NCBI GenBank assembly: GCA_038025085.1
Contig: CM076142.1
Span: forward strand, 11,754,001 to 11,818,000
Length of the DNA stretch: 64,000 nucleotides
Direction of reading: 5' to 3'
Source: Tetragonia tetragonoides
Taxonomy: Eukaryota; Streptophyta; Magnoliopsida; Caryophyllales; Aizoaceae
Position numbers and translations under genes: made by a program. Positions 10,008 to 20,413 of the stretch are shown piece after piece; within the stretch, counting starts at the first letter, position 1, and each line of letters opens with the position of its first letter. The notes beneath the pieces are model-generated. The model did not search any database. It was not told the origin of the DNA and saw only the letters and a program-made list of their open reading frames with translations.

Positions 10008-12749
10008 TCATGCAGTTGTTTCTGTTTTGAACGATCTCCTCTCAGTCATTCGAACATGGAAACCCCCAGGAAATTGTAAACCAGGTGTGCGGATGATGTT
10101 CCCTCCTTTTACTGCTTGCCATCTGAGATCATGCAGTTGATTCTGTTACTTTATGTCCAAATCGGTACTAGTAAAGAGAGGTATTATGTCATTACCTGTA
10201 TTTTGTAACTAAGCAGTGAAGATATACCGCCATTTGCATCTTGGTAAAATCTGCCCCAGTACAAAATCTAATACCTCCACCAAAAGCCATGAAATCTTTT
10301 GATGCACCATGTATTGCTCCTTCCTGTAGGCAGATAAATTTATATGAAAGGATATTATATGTAGAAAGGAATACTTACTGACAAAATTTGTCTTGTGAAT
10401 TTCACTCAAGATGTTAGAAATAACAAGTGTTCTGCCTACCTTCCATCTCCATGGATTAAAGTCAAGGGGATTCTCATATATCGCAGGGTTTAAATGTACA
10501 GCTGGGGGACAGACCATAACTCCCCAACCAGCGGGAATGGTATAACCTACATCATCACAATTTCTATGCTGAGGTATATTTCTTGACTATAAAACTCGGA
10601 AACAAAAATCGAGGTTCCTTCAATATGGAATTGCATATTGATTTGGATTTCATACCTTTGTAATTGATATCTTTCATTGCTTTTCTGAAAATTCCTGGGG
10701 CTATGTTTGCCAGTCTAACTGTTTCATTGATGAACTGCAAAGGTGTAGATAGTTCATTTCATTCGTTATTCTTGTAAAAGGTTATCAATAATCAATTTTT
10801 CTTATTTGACAGCTTACTTAACCAACCTGAAAGGTGAATGTCAATGATTTGTATTCTTCCCATGTAAGGCCAGAATCTGGACTTTCACGCCTCCTCAGGA
10901 TTGCCTCGTGTTCTTCCTGTCAATTTGGAAGCATGCATGTCAGTTGAAACACATCCGATCGGTTACATTACCTAGAGTATGTATCGAACAGATGATGATG
11001 GACTAACAGCCCAGGGAAATTAACCGTTAGTGTTTTCAGCACCAGAGGAAAATCTGTCAGATATGTCATGGCCAAAGTTAGAGCTAGGGAGGTTGTCTCA
11101 AAGCTAGCAAAGAGAAGCACAAATATTAGATCCAATGTCATTCCCTCTGTTAGAATTGTTTCCTCCTTCGATAGCTCCTCAAGGACATTATCAAAAAAGT
11201 CCTCGCTGTGTTTCCTGGGATTCTGACGTCTCTCTTGCATAGTGTTTTTCAGCATCGCCATTGCCCTCTTTCTTCCCTGTGGTCAAATGAAATCGCGTAG
11301 TAACTAAAAGTTTTCAGTTTCTATACCTTGATGTGTTGAAGTTAAAGCTGTTACAGCGTTGTTGCAATTTACCTGTAAGCACTCATGATGTGCAGTGCCC
11401 GGGAGGTTTAAAGGGAAGGAGATTAACCCCTTTATGAAAGCAACAAAGTTCTCCCTTAGATTCTCTGAAGAGTTTTCAGTATCGTGGCTGATTAGTTTTT
11501 TGGAAGTCAGACTGAATATCATCTGTACAGAAATTCTCAAGGTAAGTAAAAATTTAGTTGTATAATGACTTGAGAATAGGGTGCTAAAATTTAGTTTTCG
11601 TAGCTCACATTTGATGTTGCATCTTTCAGTTCAACTGTGTCTAGACTTGACCATTTGTTCAGATGTTTAAGCACTCCCCGTTCGACTTCAGGTAGCATCT
11701 TCATTAGGCTTTGAGGACCAAAGAGACTCAGGACCATTTTTATTAGGTGCTTGTGTATGAAGCCATGCAAGGAGCCGAGGCTTTCTTTTCCAAGCACTTC
11801 TGAGAATGTGTCTGGGTACCAGCTCCGAAACATGTTGCCCTCTTGTTGAAAGATGAAGTAGTTAAAGTCTGAGTCTGTTGAGATTATCAATTTCCTTCCC
11901 AGCAGACTTGTTCGGAATATTGGTCCATATCTGAAATATGAGAATACATCGTGCAGAATAAGAGGTTAGCATAGATGAATGACTGACTACCCTAATACTC
12001 TTTACATTCCTTGATAAGTGTCTTTATGGCTTAATAGGTTTAGTAATTTAGGAATAGGGAGATAAGAGTTGTTTTTGCTTGGTGTAGGTGTGACTGCAAG
12101 TTGCAAGTTGCAAGTTGCAAGTTAGTATATCTAAATTCACAAAATTAGTTGTAACTTAGAAACTTCAAAATAATCTGGCAAACTATTTGGTAGTTGACAG
12201 TTGAAAAAGCTAGCTACAAGTAGATTGAAAAGCTAGCTGTTTTTGCCAAACATAATGTTAGAGTCGTCGATTTCTCTAGTGCCTCTTAACCACTAAAGGC
12301 TATATTTTGTAAAGCTTATAAGTTGTGGGTGCATAAGTTTAATTTTAGATAGCATAGATATTCCGAGTTTGCCCTATGAATGTCATGGGCATTGAAGTTA
12401 TTAACACTCGGAAAACTTTCTAGTGACCTGACAGGGCTCGAAACTTGTACCTGCGGAACAAATTTTAGAGGTTTTACCGATTGAGCTACCTACTCATGGT
12501 TAATCACTAAAGCATCTCGTGATTTCTGATTAGTGTAGTTTACCTTTCCATCCTCTTTTTGACAAAGGGAGAGACATCAAAGGTAATGTATGGAGTAAAA
12601 AACTGAAGAGTTTCACCAAGTAGTGGCCATCCCATTGAACCTGGTGGGAGTTTGCCATTGCATCTTGGATTCCACCATCTGTAAAGCCAATGTGTGATGC
12701 TTATTATGGCTACCGCTATGAGGCTTAGAGTAAATGTGGACATAAACAT
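10008..12749 (-). CDS. CYP87A: Cytochrome P450, CYP87A-like, gene 1
   Basis: Microsomal haem monooxygenase; CYP87 enzymes act on triterpenoid or sterol-type substrates, but the substrate here cannot be told. Exons on the minus strand: 12749-12544, 11930-11609, 11522-11373, 11276-11025, 10916-10827, 10734-10656, 10546-10440, 10323-10196, 10122-10008. All junctions are GT-AG and in phase, giving 480 residues from the ATG at 12743, or 482 from the in-frame ATG at 12749. Numbered from 12743: N-terminal anchor (residues 2-22), hinge LPPGSMGWPLLGE, I-helix FASFETTS (about 280-287), ETVR of the K helix (342-345), FNPWRW (about 394-399) and the haem loop FGGGIRFCTG with Cys421. The start at 12743 matches gene 2. 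No stop or frameshift was seen, so it looks functional. Confidence 0.9.
12299..12499 (-). mobile_element. tRNA-derived SINE in intron 1 of P450 gene 1
   Basis: On the minus strand the element starts with a tRNA-like head: an A box (tagctcaatcggtaaaac) and a B box (gtttcgagccc). It is flanked by near-identical 13-bp repeats, ttaaccactaaag at 12286-12298 and ttaatcactaaag at 12500-12512. Intron 1 of gene 2 is only 241 bp and lacks it. A tRNA gene is unlikely because the arms do not pair as a cloverleaf and the retroposition repeats are present. Confidence 0.7.
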
Positions 12750-12832
12750 AGTGATATTATGTATCTTAATGAGACTGATTAAACTAGGATACTACAGGTT
12801 GAGCTTACAAGTTTTAACCTTCTAGACCTTTC

Positions 12833-12840
12833 TATTTATA
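12833..12840 (-). promoter_or_regulatory. TATA box of P450 gene 1
   Basis: Minus-strand TATAAATA, 84 bp upstream of the ATG at 12749. The aligned position in gene 2 (20532-20539) reads TGTAAACA, so the box is specific to gene 1. Confidence 0.55.
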
Positions 12841-12924
12841 ATAGGATTACATGTCCCTCTCTATTATTGGGTTGATTTTAGGAAATATGCACCACTAAAT
12901 TAAATATCGCAACCTTATCAAGAA

Positions 12925-13090
12925 AACATTTACACAAAAACTTTTATTAGACGGTTTTTTCGTAACTTTTTGTGAGACGGAAGTCACTATTCAGTGAAAT
13001 AAGGGTCACTGCTCACCATAAATGACCCTTATATTTGTAAAAAGTGACTCCAGTTTTCTGTGAGTTGGTGTCTTACAAGACTTGTTGTGA
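12925..13090. repeat. Short MITE-like repeat with 'agacgg' ends
   Basis: Begins with acaaaaacttttattagacgg and ends near tcttacaagacttgttgtg. A related copy starts near 63890 (sharing agacggt, agtgaaataa and tgacc) and runs off the window. Class and target duplication could not be fixed. Confidence 0.4.
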
Positions 13091-13363
13091 CATTTATATG
13101 TGTGCTATAAAAATAAAAATAAAAAAAAAACTTATCTTGTGGTACTGGTGGTAAGAGGGCCGTTTGATTGCTTCAGAAACTTAATCACCTTCTTATGGTG
13201 GGGTTCTTTGGTGTGATTTTTACCAACTTGAAAGGTGATTCCATCCATTAGGAGCCCAGCATACGTATGCTGTTTTGCAACTTGCTGATTTTTGTTGGGA
13301 CTCCAAATGCTCGTATACCCTTGCCTGAACCATTCATCTGATCCAAGATTTCTCTCATGTGAG

Positions 13364-13663
13364 TAGAACTTGGTAAGTGGGAGCCTGGGAGGGCACTGGA
13401 GCCGACCCGACGCGACCCGGCCAACCATCGGGTCATAGCTCGCTTACAATTGTAAATAGGGAGTTGAAATGGGCCGACCTATCTAAAAGTTAGACGGGTA
13501 ATATTGAGTCATAAATGAGCCGACCTACTTAATATATTTTTTTTTATTAAAAAAAATACTTTTTAAATATTAAACGGGCCAAAATAGGCCGCCCTAACCT
13601 ATGACCGACATGCTCACCCACAATATGTATGACCGGTCCGGCCCGCCCCGTTGCCCAGGCCTA
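13364..13663. mobile_element. hAT-type MITE with 8-bp TSD
   Basis: Identical 8-bp repeats catgtgag flank it (13356-13363 and 13664-13671). The right end reads cgttgcccaggccta; the left end is more decayed (tagaac...gagcctgggaggg). The body is GC-rich at the edges (gacccgacgcgacccgg) and AT-rich in the middle. No coding capacity; the minus-strand frames at 13132-13436 are accidental. Confidence 0.65.
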
Positions 13664-14079
13664 CATGTGAGTATGCATATGAATCAAAGAATTACAGAAA
13701 GCTACTTGATCAAAATACCCTTATTTGAGTGGTTTTTCGCTATATTGCTTGGACCCTTTATTTGGCCTCAAGTATCTGTGTCGGGTAGTCGAAATTTCGA
13801 TATGGTCGACACTGGACACTCTTTATTAAGTCAATAATAAAAAAAAATGGCCGAGTCTGACATGCGGATAGTGTTGATTATTACAGTAGATGACCTTAAG
13901 TAGTGCATCAACAAGATAGCTGCCGATGTAAAAAACTTGCTGAGCTGTCCTAGCAACTTTGCTGACTCAGCTTCTATAACTAACAACTTGCTGAGTCAGC
14001 TTATTCCCCTTAACAATTAGCATTAGGAGGTTAATGCCAATCCGCCATGGAGCATGATGAAGAAGAAAATGTAGAATAA

Positions 14080-14560
14080 CAAAGAGTAAATGTGGACATA
14101 AACATAATGATATTATTATTATGTATATTTTTTTTGAGTGAAATTATGTATCATATATGAACCTAAACTAGCTAGATGCTTATGAGAATAATTAAACTAT
14201 ATAGGATATAGCTTGAGATCGATAACAAGTTTATATGTTCAGGAGCTTTCTATTTACTGTATATCATATATGCCCGTCTCTTAGAATTATGGGCTTGATT
14301 TGATGAAGAGGAAGTGTATTTTGCACCACTAAATTATTGCGACCTTATCAACCTTTATCTTGTTGTTTGTTATTGGTGGTAATAAGAGAGAGGGACGTTT
14401 AGTACTTGTGTAAGGATTAATAATCATTGTCAAAACTATACTTCAAAGACTTTGATCACCTCTTTGGGAGAAGTTCTTTGGTGAGTTCTTTTCCAATATA
14501 TTGAACTCCCAGCTTAGGAAGCACCGACACTCCTCCTCAAAAGATCTTTGTGTGTTGGAC
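14080..14560 (-). pseudogene. Ghost of a third P450 gene: 5' flank and start codon only
   Basis: The tract gagtaaatgtggacataaac (14086-14105) equals the reversed start of P450 gene 1 exon 1 (ATGTTTATGTCC...). Text to its right follows the upstream flank of both intact genes: 'ctttctattta' (14244), 'tgcaccactaaatta', then 'gggacgtttag' (14393) and 'actatacttcaaag' (also at 20692). Everything downstream of the first few codons is gone. It shows that at least three tandem copies once existed. Confidence 0.7.
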
Positions 14561-14820
14561 ACGTATCCTACACTGACTTCCCGGCACACACCGACACTTG
14601 CCGGCCGTCGCCAAAGATTGCTTGTGTTTATCTTTCTTTTCTAAGTTTTTTTTAGATTTGATTTATTCCTCGCCAAATCTAGACTTTAAAACTTTTTTAA
14701 GTTACGTATATAAGATTTTTTTTAATTTTTTATTTTAATGGTCAGCAGACGGTCGTTTCCATCCGCAATAGGTAGTGGGTACAAGCACGACATTTAATGA
14801 GTTGTGAGTTGACTTGTCGC

Positions 14821-15203
14821 TAGAGATGGCACTGGGCACGGTGATCACGAGGCACTACACGACGGAGCATACTTTTCATATGGAGAAAGCAGGGGCACGA
14901 ACCCGTGTACAAATGACTGGGCCTGGATTTTGAAAAGAAAGTATGGTGGGGCACGGTCAGGTAAGACACGACATGACACGTCGAAAATTTTAATGTTATT
15001 TGAAAAAAGTATAGGCACGGCATGCGACATGAGCACGACACGACAAAAAAAGGAGCACGGACACGACCTTGACCTACCTTTTGGATGAGTATGCACGACA
15101 TGACACGACACGACACTATACACGACAACTATAAGCACTAAACGGCATAACACTTTCCCAAAGCATGAAGGCACGACCCGAGCAGGGCATGAAGCCATCT
15201 TTA
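14821..15203. mobile_element. hAT-type MITE rich in 'cacgacac' motifs
   Basis: Ends are tagagatggc and gccatcttta (inverted, 9 of 10 matching). Flanks are cttgtcgc (14813-14820) and cccgtcgc (15204-15211), 6 of 8 matching, consistent with an older 8-bp hAT target duplication. The body is full of 'ggcacg/cacgac' motifs. The Cys-rich minus-strand frames at 14820-15298 arise from these motifs and are not genes. Confidence 0.6.
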
Positions 15204-15300
15204 CCCGTCGCCTTTTCGATATACCCATGATTGGGAGTAAGTGATGTTTGATGGGAATGAAGTGATATATGATGGGACTCGCAATGGATTGGATTCACTG

Positions 15301-15330
15301 TTCACGTTCACGTTCACGTTCACGTTCAAG
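15301..15330. repeat. (TTCACG)n microsatellite
   Basis: Four to five copies of ttcacg in direct repetition. Confidence 0.8.
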
Positions 15331-15826
15331 GATAAGTGATAATTGATGGGACAACCGATTGATTAAATTTTCACGTCTCATCAGGCCCGTCCTTGGGCAG
15401 GTTCAACCTGTGCAACGGCACAGGGCCTCCAATTCTGAGGGGCCTCTAATTGCTACAACTCACAGGATTTACGGATGGAGGAATTGTGGTGTCTGACTGT
15501 CTGGTGCCATAGTATAGAAAGAGATGCGGTGCGGGTAGACTGGGGTGGTAGTGGTTGGGCCTCCAAATTGGTGGTAGTTGATGTGGTGAAGGAGAGAGAA
15601 CGAAGGCCATGGGTACAAAATTAGGCGTCTCAGTATTTAGATTTTTCAATTTCCATGTATTTAGCCGTTTCACTTGCTTCCATTTAATTAGAGATCATTA
15701 TTGGGTGGATTAGGGTTCTACATCTTTTAGATGGAGAGAGAATCAGATAGTTTTTTTTCTTTTTTTTGAGAACAGAATCAGATAGTTGAAACAGAGTCTT
15801 TAAACATAGCTATTTCAGTATAGTAA

Positions 15827-16108
15827 GGTTCCGTTTGATTCACCTGGATAAAACTGAACTGATCTGAACTGAACTGAACTGAATTGATTTTTTAAACTTG
15901 ACAGTTAACTATTTAAAATTCGTCCAAACATAGTCAATATTGGACTCATTTGAAAGTATGCTTTGAGATCTTTCCGATGACATAATTTTCATCATGAAAT
16001 TATTTTGAAATTAAAAGTTATATAAATAAAAAAATTACACATGAACTAAACTGAACTGGACTGAATTGAACTGAATTTAAATAAAATTAAGGTGAATCAA
16101 ACAGAGCC
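15827..16108. mobile_element. Tourist-like (PIF/Harbinger) MITE, copy 1
   Basis: 282 bp with ends ggttccgtttgattcacc and ggtgaatcaaacagagcc, internal 'gaactgaactgaactg' runs near both ends and a conserved middle (acatagtcaatattggact). Copies 2 and 3 lie at 44684-44996 and 48835-49126. The flank taa is not clearly duplicated here (aga on the right). The host text gagtctttaaacatagc is itself repeated on both sides (15794 and 16110). Confidence 0.75.
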
Positions 16109-16272
16109 AGAGTCTTTAAACATAGCATCCTTCTTGTCTTTAAACAGAATCAGATAGGGCTCTAGTCATGGCCTGTATTTATTACATTATTTTATTTATT
16201 GGGTTTTGTAATGATGTGGCCGTCCATAGCTATTTCAGCATCCTTCATCTTGTTCCCAATTCCATTAGAATA

Positions 16273-16690
16273 CTAGTAATGATGTCCGTGGTTGAGTTAT
16301 ATATATTTTTATTATTTTTTTTGTTATTTTATTCTTCAATATTATATATAAAATATATTTACGCTAATTAAAATTGGATATATGATCTTATACGTTGAGA
16401 TTAAACATATTGTAAATGTATCTCATTTTGAAGTATTTTCCGATGCAAATACGATAGTATAAACATTTTTTTTTTAAAGATGTGTAGAAGATTACATTTG
16501 CTTTCGAAGGTTCGATAAAGATTAAGTTTTTTTTTTTTTTGGATAATCTATAAAGATTAAGTTATAACACTTATAAAACTCTAGTTATTCATCACAAGTC
16601 AAACTCTCAATTATATATTTTTAATATATTTAGTGATGTGGCATGGCTCGAAACTCACGAAATATGCCAGCTTTATATATATAGAGAAGA
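16273..16690 (-). mobile_element. Small Helitron H1, joined head-to-tail to H2
   Basis: Minus-strand 5' end tcttctctatatatataaag at 16690, 3' end CTAG at 16276-16273 followed by a host T (16272). About 418 bp. The 3' hairpin is decayed compared with H2. The body (acgctaattaaaattgg, catctcattttgaagtattttcc in pieces) matches H2 along its length. Confidence 0.7.
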
Positions 16691-17101
16691 CTAGTAATGA
16701 TGCCCGTGCGATCCACGGGTTAAATTATATAAATATTTATTATTTTTCTTGTTATTTTATTCTTCAATATTATATATTTTAAAATATATTTACGCTAATT
16801 AAAATTGGGTATGATCTTATACGAAGATTAAACATATTATAAATGTATCTCATTTTGAAGTATTTTCCGATGCGAATACAATGGTACAAATATTTATTTA
16901 TTTTTTGAAGATGTGTAGAAGATTACATTTGCTTTTGAAGTTTCGACAAAGATTAAGTTATAACACTTATAAAACTCTAGTTATTCATCACAAGTCAAAC
17001 TCTCAATTTTATTTTTCTTAAAATTATTCCAATAATACATTTAATGATGTGGCATGGCTCAAAACTCATAAAATATGCTAGCTTTATATATAGAGAGAAG
17101 A
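16691..17101 (-). mobile_element. Small Helitron H2
   Basis: Minus-strand 5' end tcttctctctatatataaag at 17101, preceded by a host A. The 3' end has the hairpin cccgtg-gatcg-cacggg, eight bases, then CTAG (16694-16691). The next base starts H1 with TC. An A|TC...CTAG|T layout with a 3' hairpin is the Helitron hallmark. At 411 bp it is non-autonomous. Confidence 0.75.
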
Positions 17102-17558
17102 TTGACCATCATCCTATCAAAAAAAAAAAAAAAAAAGAATATTGGCCATCATCAAAACTTTAATATATTTTGAATTTTATTGGACTAAAATATTCTCTGT
17201 GAAGGTTTTGCCACTTTGTTTTATTTGAAGTTTCCTCTTTTTAATTTGCATTTCTCCTATCAAAGTATTGCCTTTTCCATCATAAATGGCCAAATGGGTA
17301 ATTTGTTTTCCATTATTTTTGTCCTTTATTTTAATTTCCATTTTAAGGTTGATTTTTTTCCTTTGCAACTTTTTTCCTAGTCATGAGTATATTGTAGGTT
17401 ATTTTGTACATTTGTTTTTCTTAGAAAGAGATATCTTTGACATTTTAGTTAAACAATCCGAAGAAAAGAAAAAAAAAGAGTATTTTTTCAGTTTGAGGCC
17501 CTAGTTTTAAATTTTGGCATAGGGCTTTCAAAATCTCAGGAACGGCCCTGCGTCTCAT

Positions 17559-18042
17559 ATACCAAAGCCCAAATGAGCAGATCTTTCTGCAGAGTAATGC
17601 CAAAACCCAATTGAGTAGTTACTTTCTTTTTAGTTCAACTTTTGGTCGTTTCGCATAAACAAATAAAAAAAATAAAAAAAAAGTAATAGAAGCAAAAACC
17701 AAATGTCTTGTGAAAGCCATGCATGGTAACTGGTAAGTTGATCCAAATACCCTTTTATATTTAACCGGTTTTTAATTTCAGAAATGCGGTCGAATAGAGT
17801 AGATTTCAGAGTTAGCAATTATTAAACTTATTTCTGCGTTGAAAAACTGATTGATGAAAATGAAAGAACTGAGCTATAGTAAAATACTTTGACAAGGGAG
17901 CTAGGCCGACTAGCAACTAAAATGTAAGTGATGAGTGAGGCTGATGGAGCAAAGGGAAAGTACTGACTTGATCACTAGTGCATACAGAAAAATCCTATTG
18001 ACAGGTTTTACAGATGATTGGCCGTGGCCTCCACTGGTCCCC
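17559..18042. other. Spacer between the hAT element and P450 gene 2
   Basis: AT-rich, with an A-rich run near 17664-17684. The part after 17820 is the 3' flank of P450 gene 2. No gene seen. Confidence 0.55.
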
Positions 18043-20413
18043 CTAATCCGCCCCTGAAGCAGGATCGCTTGATTCTGTTTCAGTTGATCTCCCAGTCACT
18101 CGAACATGGAAACCCCCGGGGAACTGTAAACCAGGTGTCCGGAGGATGTTCCCTCCTTTTAGTACCCGCCACCTGAGATTTCATTTGTAAAAAAGTAGTA
18201 ATTGTATGTCCAAAGTGGTATTAGTAAAGAGACAGGTATTATGTCACTACCTGTATTTTGTAACTAAGCAGTGCAGAAATACAGCCATTTGCATCTTGGT
18301 GAAATCTGCCCCAACACAAAATCTCAATCCTCCACCAAAAGCCATAAAATCTTTTGATGCACCATGTATTTTTCCTTCCTGTAGGCAGATAAATGAAATG
18401 CATGGTTATTATATGTGGAGGGATTACTAAGCATGTTATTATAAATGAAATTTTCGTATTGTGATGTTCGCTCAGGATGTTGGCTGTGTACCTTCCATCT
18501 CCATGGATTAAAGTCAAGAGGATTGTCATATATTGCAGGGTTTAAGTGTACAGCTGGGGGACAGACCATGACTCCCCAACCAGCTGGAATGGTATAACCT
18601 ACATCATCACAATTTCTATGCTGAGGTATGTTTCTTGACTATAAGCAATAAAATTAAGGTTCCTTGAGTATGTAATTGCATACTGATGTGGATTTTATAC
18701 CTTTGAAATTGACATCTTTCATTGCTTTTCTGAAAATCCCTGGAGCTATGTTTGCCAGCCTAACTGTTTCATTGATGAACTGCGAAATTGTGTAAATGTC
18801 ACTTTACCACCTACTCATTAAAAAAAAATTCAATCAATTTTTCTTATTTAACATCTTTACTTAACCTGAAAGGTGAATGTCAACGATCTGTATTCTTCCC
18901 ATGTAAAGCCAGAATCCAGATTTCCGCGCCTCCTCAAGATTGCCTCATGTTCTTCCTGTCAGTTTGGTAGCATGCATGTCAGAGTAAATGTGATCAATTA
19001 CAGTACATATAGAACAGATAATGATAGTCACAGATTGAGATTTTTTACCGTTAGTGTTTGCATTATCAAAGGATAGTCCGTCAGATATTTCATGGCTAAA
19101 GTTAGAACCAGGGAGGTTGTTTCAAAGCTAACAAAGAGAAGCGCAAATATTAAATCCAAAGCAATCCCTTCTGTTAGGATGGTTTCCTCCTTTGATAGCT
19201 CCTCAAGGACATAATCAAAAAAGTCCTCGTTGTGTTTCCTTGGCACCTGACGTCTTTGTTGTAGCGTGTTTTTCAGCAACGTAGTTGCCCTCTTTCTTCC
19301 CTGAGCTCAAATGGAATTGCTTAGTAATTCCAAATTTCCAGGTTCCAGAGTAATTTTAAGGCATAGCAAAGATATTTTTTGAACATTGGTAGGTTGCAAT
19401 TTACCTTTAAGCACTCATGGTATGCAGTGCCAGGGAGGTTCAATGGGAAGGCGACTAGCCCCTTCATAAAAGCAACAAAATTCTCCCTTAGATTCTTTGA
19501 AGATGTTTCAATATCATGGCTGATAAGTTTTTTGGAAGTCAGACTGAATACCATCTGTGCAGAAATTGTCAAGATAAGTAAAAGTTTAGTTGTGATCTAG
19601 TGATTTAAAAAACAGGATGCTAATTGCTAAATTGTATTTAGACAGCTCACACTTGCTGTTGCATCTTTCAGTTCAACTGTGTCTAGACTTGACCAGTTGT
19701 GCAGCTGTTTAAGCACTGCCCCTTCCATTTCAGGTAGCATCTTCATTAGGCTTTGAGGACCATAGAGACTCAGCACCATCTTTGTTAGGTGCTTGTGTAT
19801 GGACCCTTGCAAGGAGCCGAGACTTTGATCTCCAAAAACTTCTCTGTATGTGTCTGGATACCAACTTTGAAACATTTTTCCCTCTTGTTGAAAGATGAAG
19901 TAGTTAAACTCTGAGTCAGTTGAGACGACCATTTTCCTTCCCACTAGACTGGTTTGGAATATTGGTCCATATCTGAAATAGTTGAGAATACACGGCGCAG
20001 AGTAAGAGGTTAGCAAACATGACTACCCTAAAACTCCTTACATTGCGTGGTGTCTTTTGAGTTTATGCACATACTTGGTTATCGAATTCGTTTTCAAAAC
20101 TGACAAATAGACATTGTATTGCACAGAGACAAATAGGAAGTGATCCCTCAATCGGGGATGATACTCCTAACCACTACTGTAGCATCTCTTGATTTCTGCT
20201 TAGTGTAGTTTACCTTTCTATCCTCTTTTTGATGAAGGGAGGGACATCGAATGTAGAGTATGGAGCGAAGAACTGGAGAGTTTCACCGAGGAGTGGCCAA
20301 CCCATCGAACCTGGTGGGAGTTTCCCGTTGCATCTTGGATTCCACCATCTGTAGAGCCAATGTATGATGCTTATGATGGCCACCGCGATGAGGCTCAGAG
20401 TAATTGTAGACAT
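18043..20413 (-). CDS. CYP87A: Cytochrome P450, CYP87A-like, gene 2
   Basis: Same family, strand and nine-exon layout as gene 1. Exons: 20413-20214, 19972-19651, 19554-19405, 19300-19049, 18955-18866, 18779-18701, 18598-18492, 18378-18251, 18172-18043. Eight exons are equal in length to gene 1; the last is 15 bp longer, giving 485 residues and a C-terminus ending ...SSDPASGAD. Landmarks: membrane anchor TLSLIAVAIISIIHWLY, hinge LPPGSMGWPLLGE, FVSFETTS (280-287), ETVR (342-345), FNPWRW (394-399) and haem loop FGGGLRFCVG with Cys421. No disruption seen. The two genes differ at scattered residues, for example QGS against HGF near the exon 2 middle, so substrate preference may differ. The TATA box of gene 1 is not kept here. 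Confidence 0.9.

Larger units (their letters stand above)
15382..17550. mobile_element. 2.2-kb non-autonomous hAT element carrying nested insertions
   Basis: An exact 8-bp target duplication cgtctcat lies at 15374-15381 and 17551-17558. The left end is caggcccgtccttggg; the right end reads, reversed, cagggccgttcctgag, which is a good imperfect TIR of the hAT CAGGG type. Inside are a Tourist-like MITE (15827-16108) and two tandem Helitrons (16273-17101). Without these the element is about 1.06 kb. It encodes no transposase; frames such as 16168-16371 and 17286-17504 are AT-rich noise. Confidence 0.8.

Noticed and set aside
12430..12499. tRNA gene on the minus strand
   Set aside because: A and B boxes are present but no cloverleaf pairing is evident, and 13-bp target repeats show that it is a SINE head.
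13940..14020. Palindrome around gctgactcagc and gctgagtcagc as a regulatory site
   Set aside because: The stem is real, but no adjacent gene start or known context supports a role.
14820..15298. Cys-rich minus-strand frames as a secreted peptide gene
   Set aside because: The cysteines come from repeated 'cacgac' motifs in a MITE; there is no signal peptide and no regular cysteine spacing.
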